A stretch of DNA of 64,000 nucleotides, taken from positions 186,001-250,000 of the forward strand of contig NZ_JOFH01000014.1 in NCBI RefSeq assembly GCF_000721235.1. The letters are read 5' to 3'. The notes under the pieces are model-generated. The model was not told the DNA's origin and made no database searches. It was given only the letters and a program-made list of their open reading frames with translations. Shown here piece by piece: positions 57,693 to 64,000 of this stretch (its first letter is position 1; the number at the start of each line of letters is the position of its first letter). The DNA is from Streptomyces olivaceus (GTDB taxonomy: Bacteria > Actinomycetota > Actinomycetes > Streptomycetales > Streptomycetaceae). The position numbers and the translations under genes are program-made.

Positions 57693-58715
57693 ATGCATGC
57701 ATTATCCGGACGTGGTGAGAACTGGGGCGACATTCGGGGGACGGCGTCCAGCCGCTCCCGAGGCGGGCCCCGATCCGGTCGGAATCCGGTGCCGTCGGAC
57801 ATGGCTGCGGTCCTGTCGATGCAGAATCTCGCCGGAAACGTCGCGACGACAGAAGCCGTCACGGTACAGCGCGCGTCTGGAAGCGACCGCAGAAGTCGTC
57901 GACACGACGACTCGCACCTCGCCTACGGTTCCTCATCGAGTAGTGCCGCGTCTTCCTCGAGGCGAGGGGAACGCAGGAGAGACAGCTCGGACTCGGACCT
58001 GGCGTACGGCTCCGACCACGGAACTCCCCCACCCGCCAATGCCCCGTTCCGCGGCTCGGTGGGCGGAGTGAGTTTCGCGAGTGAGAGCAATGGTGCCGCG
58101 ATGCGCGAGGTATTCGATTTCGTAGCCGCTGCGGCTCCTCATTTCGGGCAGGAACTCGCCGCTGCCGGATCGATTACGGTGCAGTTCGGGCGTACGCAGG
58201 GTGGAACTCCGGGCGAGTGGCGGGCCAACAGCCGTTCCATCACTTTGGATCCTCGCAGGGCGAGTATGGCTCATCTTGCCGGGACCGCCGTGTTCGAGAT
58301 TCTCAATGCCGCGTCGGCACGTCGCGTGGCCGCCCTGGAGGGCGAGGCACGCAGCGGCAGGCTGGCCGTCCAGGCCGAGCAGGCGCAATGGCCGGCCGAT
58401 CAGTACTTCGCGATGGAGGTGGAACGCATCGAGTGGGAGAACGGTGTGAGGCACCGAGAGATCGTGACCAGTGCGGGAGGAGCGGGGTCGGGTGCCGACC
58501 TCTTCTCCGCCGAGGGAGATTTCAACGCCTACTACGAGCGACAGGTGCGTTCCGGCCACACCCACAGTTACGAGTTCCGCTACAACTTGCTGCGGGAAGA
58601 GGCGGCCTCCGAGGAACGCCGCCGGCAGGCGGAAGAAGGCGGTTCGTCACGGGGCAACCGCGGGCACGGTTCCTCATCGGACAGCTCCCGTCGGCGTCAT
58701 CGGTCCCGCCGGTAG
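57693..58715 (+). CDS. Possible injection-system cargo-like protein, unknown function
   Basis: A 340-residue protein. The N-terminus has MHALSGRGENW and, at about residues 40-60, AAVLSMQNLAGNVATTEAVTVQR, a spaced pattern like the LQR-x2-GN-A-V...LQR motif of proteins exported by Streptomyces contractile injection systems. A Ser/Arg/Asp region repeats SxLAYGS twice. A domain follows (about 125-290) with the strand-helix NSRSITLDPRRASMAHLAGTAVFEIL, which resembles a metallopeptidase helix without the HExxH. The tail is Ser/Arg-rich. GC at third positions is visibly lower than in neighbours. AGGAAG precedes the ATG. Confidence 0.65.
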   Translation: MHALSGRGENWGDIRGTASSRSRGGPRSGRNPVPSDMAAVLSMQNLAGNVATTEAVTVQRASGSDRRSRRHDDSHLAYGSSSSSAASSSRRGERRRDSSDSDLAYGSDHGTPPPANAPFRGSVGGVSFASESNGAAMREVFDFVAAAAPHFGQELAAAGSITVQFGRTQGGTPGEWRANSRSITLDPRRASMAHLAGTAVFEILNAASARRVAALEGEARSGRLAVQAEQAQWPADQYFAMEVERIEWENGVRHREIVTSAGGAGSGADLFSAEGDFNAYYERQVRSGHTHSYEFRYNLLREEAASEERRRQAEEGGSSRGNRGHGSSSDSSRRRHRSRR

Positions 58716-58855
58716 CAGACTGACCGAGCCTGCGTGTCGGCGCGGTGGTTCTGGCGCTCGGCGACGAGCCGGTGGACCCCGCGCGGACCACGAACCCCGC
58801 GCAACGCCCCGGGCCGGTACGCTGTACCCGCTCCGTCCCTGGGGGACGGTACCCA

Positions 58856-58940
58856 GGTGGGTTGCCCGAGCGGCCTAAGGGAACGGTCTTGAAAACCGTC
58901 GTGGCGCAAGTCACCGTGGGTTCAAATCCCACACCCACCG
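58856..58940 (+). tRNA. tRNA-Ser (anticodon TGA)
   Basis: An 85-base tRNA. The 7-base acceptor GGTGGGT (58856-58862) pairs with ACCCACC (58933-58939). The anticodon stem ACGGT/ACCGT (58883-58887/58895-58899) flanks loop CTTGAAA with anticodon TGA at 58890-58892. A long variable arm and GGTTCAAATCC T-loop are present; CCA is not encoded. The class II shape and anticodon give serine (UCA codons, rare here). The seryl-tRNA synthetase is at 37432-38709. Confidence 0.96.
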
Positions 58941-58949
58941 CACTGATTG

Positions 58950-58984
58950 ACGGCCCCTGACCAGGAGTTATGGTCGGGGGCCGT
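58950..58984 (+). terminator. Terminator of tRNA-Ser
   Basis: Arms ACGGCCCCTGACCA and TGGTCGGGGGCCGT, with one G-U pair, surround the short loop GGAGTTA, nine bases after the tRNA end. Confidence 0.8.
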
Positions 58985-59050
58985 TGGTGTGGGGCGGGTG
59001 GGGTTCGTGGTCGTGGGGCAGGGGCGGCAGTCGAGGGTGTGTAGGGGGTG

Positions 59051-59920
59051 TCAGGGGTGGTGGCCTGTCAGGCGGGCTGCTGAGGCGATGGTGGTGCGGG
59101 CCTCCTGGGGGGTCAGGCCGGTGGTTTGGGCGGCCTCCAGGAGGGGGTTCAGGAGGGCCGGGCCGAGGCCGTTCTCGTAGGCGCGGCAGGCGGCCCAGAA
59201 GAGGCGGGTGTTGCGCTGGCCCTCGTGGGCGGCGAGGACGAACCGGACCAGGCCGCGGCCGTGCGCGTCCGGTGTGTCGGGGACGGGGCGGTGGTGGGTG
59301 CGGAGCGGGGGGAGAAGGAGGCGAAGGAGGGTGGGTGGGCAGGGGGCGGGTGCGAGGTGGGCGGTGCCGGGGGCCGTGGTGTAGATGCCGTGGCGGGTGC
59401 GGGAACCGGGGCCCACCAGGTAGCCGCCGGCGCCCCGGATGTCGATCCCGGGGGCGAGGCGGCCGGCGGAGTTGGGGACGACGGCGTCGGGCGGGCCGGT
59501 GAGCCAGAGGTGGCGGCCTCCGCCGGGAGTGAGGACGACGACCGTGGGCGGGATCGTGAAGAGGTGGCGCAGGGCCAGTTCGCGCAGGGCGGCCGGGGAG
59601 TCCGTGTCCGACTTGGTGTCCAGGTCGACGCCGATGAGGTGGTGCGGGGGCAGCCCGCAGGCGATGCCGTAACCCGTGGCCCAGGGAGCGGCGGCGAACA
59701 GGGCGCGGATGCGGGAGGGGTCGGTGGAGGCGTCGTGGACGCCGTGGCCGAAGAGGCCGCACTCGCCGTGGCAGAAGGGCGGGGTGGGGTCGTCGCGGTG
59801 CGGGGAGCGCAGGGCCGGGAGCTTCGTACGGGACAGCGGGATGACGGCCAGTCCGCGTTCCGCGGCTGACAGGGCGTGTGCGAGGGCCAGCGTCGTGGCC
59901 TGCCGGTCGGGGGTGGCCAT
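59051..59920 (-). CDS. Bifunctional primase/polymerase N-terminal-domain protein
   Basis: A 289-residue protein of the prim-pol type found on phages and integrative elements and also in Streptomyces chromosomes. Visible: ALALAHALSAAERGLAVIPLSRTKLPAL, the Cys/His patch CHGECGLFGHGVHDAS, the catalytic strand GVDLDTKSD (Asp-x-Asp), and GIDIRGAGGYLVGPGS. No helicase domain is attached. The C-terminal 90 residues form a small helical part. It is convergent with tRNA-Ser. ATG 59920 is used as the domain begins soon after. Confidence 0.85.
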   Translation of the reverse strand: MATPDRQATTLALAHALSAAERGLAVIPLSRTKLPALRSPHRDDPTPPFCHGECGLFGHGVHDASTDPSRIRALFAAAPWATGYGIACGLPPHHLIGVDLDTKSDTDSPAALRELALRHLFTIPPTVVVLTPGGGRHLWLTGPPDAVVPNSAGRLAPGIDIRGAGGYLVGPGSRTRHGIYTTAPGTAHLAPAPCPPTLLRLLLPPLRTHHRPVPDTPDAHGRGLVRFVLAAHEGQRNTRLFWAACRAYENGLGPALLNPLLEAAQTTGLTPQEARTTIASAARLTGHHP

Positions 59921-60282
59921 GCGGTTAGTTTCGTACGCGTGTTCGAAAAAGGGAAGGGGGAGTGGGGCGACGCGCCGTGTGAGTCGGGGAGTTGCGGAAA
60001 GTGACGGAACGCTTCGCCTCTTGTGGGGCTTGGGGTGTAGGTGTCTGTGCTGTGCCGGGATGCGCGTGAAGGGGAGCAAAGGGGTTTATCGACTTGTCCT
60101 CACGCTTGAGGGCGAATCAGGGCTTCCGGGGTGGTTCGACGGGGATGCGGTGGGCAACTCTGATCTCGCGACGTCGTGCAAAGCGTCGAGGCGGTCGGCC
60201 AACTGCCTTGGCGGGAGTCCTGGTTCACGAATTTCTCGCGTTGTCGGCTCTAGCCGGTGCGCGCATGTTCTGGAGGAGAAAC

Positions 60283-60609
60283 ATGGCAAGCATCCGTACC
60301 GCCCGTGTCGTCGCCGCTCTCGTCGCCCTGCCCCTCGCCGCCGCCCTCATGGGCGGGGTGGCGACGGCGGACAACGGTGCCGCCGCGGACGACGGATCGA
60401 GCGCGACCGCCGCCAGTGCGAACGCCGGCATCCTCGGCAGCGGTGTCGGCGACGACAACAACGGCAACTCGTCCACCACGCAGCAGCAGGCGGTCGGCTC
60501 GGGGGCCACGAACCAGAGCAACACCGCGCAGGTCGACGGCTCCGCGTTCACGTCGATCAACCAGGGCAACGAAAACGTGTCCGTCAACTTCACCCCGCTC
60601 TGGTGGTGA
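60283..60609 (+). CDS. Small secreted Asn/Gln/Ser-rich protein
   Basis: A 108-residue protein with signal peptide (MASIRTARVVAALVALPLAA, cut near residue 30 after ATA). The mature part is small, polar and free of Cys: NNGNSSTTQQQAVGSGATNQ and SINQGNENVSVNFTPLWW. The composition resembles chaplins or rodlins (aerial-surface proteins) but no full chaplin or rodlin domain is visible. GGAGGAG (60272-60278) precedes the ATG. Function unknown; surface or matrix role inferred. Confidence 0.78.
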   Translation: MASIRTARVVAALVALPLAAALMGGVATADNGAAADDGSSATAASANAGILGSGVGDDNNGNSSTTQQQAVGSGATNQSNTAQVDGSAFTSINQGNENVSVNFTPLWW

Positions 60610-61007
60610 GCTGAGGGGGTGGCGCGGTCGCGCTGCCGGGCCGCCCCCTCTGTTGCTTTGCGGGTGTGCTTCTTGGGGTCGTAGTGCGTCCGGGCGGCGG
60701 TGCTTCGGTATCGCCGCCCCGGCGTTTTCCATGCGGGCGGGGGCGGGGGTCGGGAGCTGGTGGCCGGGCCCAGGGAGGTTCGGGTGCGGGGTCTGGGGAG
60801 TCCGGGGGTAGTTCCCGTGGTGTGGGTGCGGGTGCGGAGGGGGTAGCCGGACCCGGGGTGGGGCTCAGGGGGTGACCCGTAGTACCCCTCCTCTCCTCGT
60901 CCACCCAGAGGAGGTGGGGGTGGCGTCACCCCTACAACCTGAGGCGGACTCTCCTTCGGGACCTGCGGCCGATCCGCCGGGCACGCTCCCGCTCATAGCG
61001 TTGAGCC
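60610..61007. other. Intergenic stretch with no confident gene
   Basis: About 400 bases between two plus-strand genes. G-rich on the plus strand to 60865 (GGGTGCGGGTGCGG type runs), then near 60885-60945 a short pseudo-palindrome GGGGTGACCC ... GGCGTCACCCC. The right part should hold the ECF sigma promoter. No gene seen. Confidence 0.5.
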
Positions 61008-61589
61008 ATGACCACACCCGTCTGCACCAGCGCTTCGAACGCCGCCACCGCCCTGGCATCGGCCTCGGCCGCGGCGGGGACGCAGACCTTCCCGTACCCG
61101 TCGTTCTCGTCGTACGTGAAGGCCCGCCAGCCGGTGCTGCTGCGCACCGCCCGGTCGCTCACCGCGAACCCGAGCGACGCGGAGGACCTGCTGCAGACCG
61201 CACTCACCAAGACCTACGTGGCCTGGGAACGGATCGAGGACCACCGCGCCCTGGACGGCTATGTGCGCCGCGCGCTGCTGAACACCCGGACGTCGCAGTG
61301 GCGCAAGCGCAAGGTCGACGAGTTCGCCTGCGACGAGCTGCCCGAGCCGGAGCCCGTGGCCGCCGGTGACGACCCCGCCGAGCGGCAGGCCCTGCACGAT
61401 GCCATGTGGCGGGCGATCACGAAGCTGCCCGCCCGGCAGCGCGCGATGGTCGTTCTCAGGTACTACGAGGACCTCAGTGAGGCCCAGACGGCCGAAGTGC
61501 TCGGAGTTTCCGTGGGCACGGTGAAGTCGGCGGTCTCGCGGGCGCTCGGCAAGCTCCGCGAGGACCCTGAGCTGGGAATTGTCCGGTGA
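61008..61589 (+). CDS. ECF sigma factor of the SigE/BldN-like family
   Basis: A 193-residue sigma factor. The N-terminal 25 residues are Ala/Ser-rich; region 2 spans about 30-105 (FSSYVKARQPVLLRTARSLTANPSDAEDLLQTALTKTYVAW) and region 4 about 125-185 (LPARQRAMVVLRYYEDLSEAQTAEVLGVSVGTVKSAVSRALGKLR). No anti-sigma gene is adjacent downstream, where an acyl-CoA ligase follows. The small secreted protein gene upstream runs in the same direction and could be a target. Confidence 0.92.
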   Translation: MTTPVCTSASNAATALASASAAAGTQTFPYPSFSSYVKARQPVLLRTARSLTANPSDAEDLLQTALTKTYVAWERIEDHRALDGYVRRALLNTRTSQWRKRKVDEFACDELPEPEPVAAGDDPAERQALHDAMWRAITKLPARQRAMVVLRYYEDLSEAQTAEVLGVSVGTVKSAVSRALGKLREDPELGIVR

Positions 61590-61738
61590 TGCGGGGATCT
61601 GTGTACCTGGGGTGGGCTTGCCTGGTCGGCCCCGCCCGCTGATCGATCACCCGGGAGTAGTGACATACCGCGTGGTATGTGCGCAGAATCGGCGCAACCC
61701 TTACCGCCGCGTAGGCAATGTCGCCCCGGGAGGACACC

Positions 61739-63394
<1,656 letters not shown>

Positions 63395-63403
63395 CCGGCG
63401 CCG

Positions 63404-63441
63404 GCGCCCTCCGGCGGAGACGGACGACCGCCGGAGGGCGC
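63404..63441. terminator. Bidirectional terminator after the acyl-CoA ligase
   Basis: A perfect 14-base stem, GCGCCCTCCGGCGG (63404-63417) with its complement at 63428-63441 and a 10-base loop, between converging genes. Confidence 0.85.
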
Positions 63442-63446
63442 GGGCG

Positions 63447-63553
63447 CACGACCGCAGCCCTGCCGCGCCCGGTTTGCGACCGCAGCCTCGCCGCGCCCGG
63501 CGCGCGACCGCAGCCTCAGCCCGCCCCGCGCGCGACCGCAGCCTCAGCCCGTC
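63447..63553. repeat. Four imperfect about 28-base tandem repeats
   Basis: The phrase GCGACCGCAGCCTC followed by a C/G-rich filler recurs four times, ending over the stop codon of the MFS gene at 63544. It lies in the convergent gap. Confidence 0.75.
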
Positions 63554-64000
63554 CGGCGTACGGCTGTCGCCGTCCAGCCCAGGAGCAGCCACGCCCCCGC
63601 CACCGCGCACACGCCGCCCCAGCCCCAGTGGGCGTACGCGGGCCCCGCGAGGGCCGAGGCCAGCGCGCCGCCCGCGAAGCCGGAGACGACGTAGGCGGTG
63701 TTGGCGGTGGCCGGCGCCGGTGTGGTGGTCAGGGCGAGGGTCTGGTTGGCGATGTGCGAGGCGACCAGGGCGGCGTGCACCAGCACCGCCGCCGCGCACA
63801 GCGCCGCCATCGCCTGCCCGCCCCACCAGAACAGGGGCACCGACACCGCGGCGAGCAGGTACGCGGACCGTACGACCCGGGCGGCGCCGAACCGGTCCAC
63901 CAGCCCGCCCGCGACGGGCGCGACCACGGTCGCCGCCAGCCCGAACAGGCCGAACAGCCCGGCCGCGGCGGTGGTCATGCCGTATCCGTCGGCGTCGGCG
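63544..64000 (-). CDS. C-terminal half of an MFS transporter (partial)
   Basis: At least 152 residues of a gene that continues past the window end. It holds five or six membrane helices with the between-helix pattern GGLVDRFGAARVVR typical of major-facilitator loop 8-9 (G-x-L-x-D-R-x-G). It probably exports a drug or sugar. The Met at 63978 is only an internal codon, since coding continues beyond it in frame. Confidence 0.82.
   Translation of the reverse strand, partial: ADADGYGMTTAAAGLFGLFGLAATVVAPVAGGLVDRFGAARVVRSAYLLAAVSVPLFWWGGQAMAALCAAAVLVHAALVASHIANQTLALTTTPAPATANTAYVVSGFAGGALASALAGPAYAHWGWGGVCAVAGAWLLLGWTATAVRRTG

Overview
The window is high-GC actinobacterial chromosome (GC-ending codons, GTG/TTG starts, purine-rich ribosome binding sites), almost certainly from a Streptomyces. 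The evidence is the ssgR-ssgA sporulation pair, thiC, the Rex-controlled cydAB-cydDC oxidase cluster, the dtpA/copCD/ecuC/sco copper cluster, and six copies of the Streptomyces-type ParB site GTTTCACGTGAAAC (four perfect). The parS sites and three groups of DnaA boxes suggest the conserved core within about 100-150 kb of oriC. I see no insertion sequence, prophage or CRISPR array.

Layout. 1-5.4 kb: the tail of a membrane transporter, an HbpS/GlcG-like protein, a GNAT acetyltransferase, a NUDIX hydrolase, a LysR regulator, and a tight minus-strand operon (4-TM protein, low-molecular-weight tyrosine phosphatase, PLP C-S lyase). 5.4-13 kb: a cupin, a small membrane protein, ssgR-ssgA, a YibE/F membrane protein, thiC behind a TPP riboswitch, and a TerD-vWA protein. 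13-17 kb: a membrane protein, a metallophosphatase and a LacI regulator. 17-28 kb: hisC, then the cytochrome bd operon with a Rex operator and a fused CydDC exporter, an orphan two-GAF histidine kinase, and an M23 peptidase. 27.7-32.2 kb (minus strand): a Cof-type HAD phosphatase, an F420-type oxidoreductase, the RNA 2'-phosphotransferase KptA, and an EphD-like hydrolase-dehydrogenase fusion. 32.4-36 kb: two ABC ATPase/permease pairs. 36.6-40.2 kb: a HAD phosphatase, serS and pheA, with a DnaA-box cluster between serS and pheA. 40.3-46.6 kb: the copper trafficking cluster. 46.9-56 kb: two anti-sigma-type ATPases, aminopeptidase P, a SpoIIE-like phosphatase, a degenerate primase-polymerase relative, secreted and SEC-C proteins, and a glycerophosphodiesterase. 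56-64 kb: an HtrA protease, an unusual secreted-effector-like gene, tRNA-Ser(TGA), a primase-polymerase-type protein, a small secreted Asn/Gln-rich protein, an ECF sigma factor, an acyl-CoA ligase and the end of an MFS transporter.

How the genes work together. Cytochrome bd (CydAB), its assembly exporter (CydDC) and the NADH-responsive Rex site form a low-oxygen respiration module. YcnI, Sco, EcuC, CopCD and the Tat-exported peroxidase DtpA form the extracytoplasmic copper route that in Streptomyces supports the radical copper oxidase GlxA and morphogenesis. SsgR activates ssgA, which steers septation.

The most unusual layer is chromosome-scale information written over genes. ParB sites lie inside the start of cydDC, inside dtpA and inside the thiC riboswitch. 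DnaA-box groups sit in the gaps at 30.4, 39.0 and 54.0 kb. The best candidate for undescribed biology among proteins is the gene at 57693-58715, which has an N-terminal motif resembling cargo of contractile injection systems.
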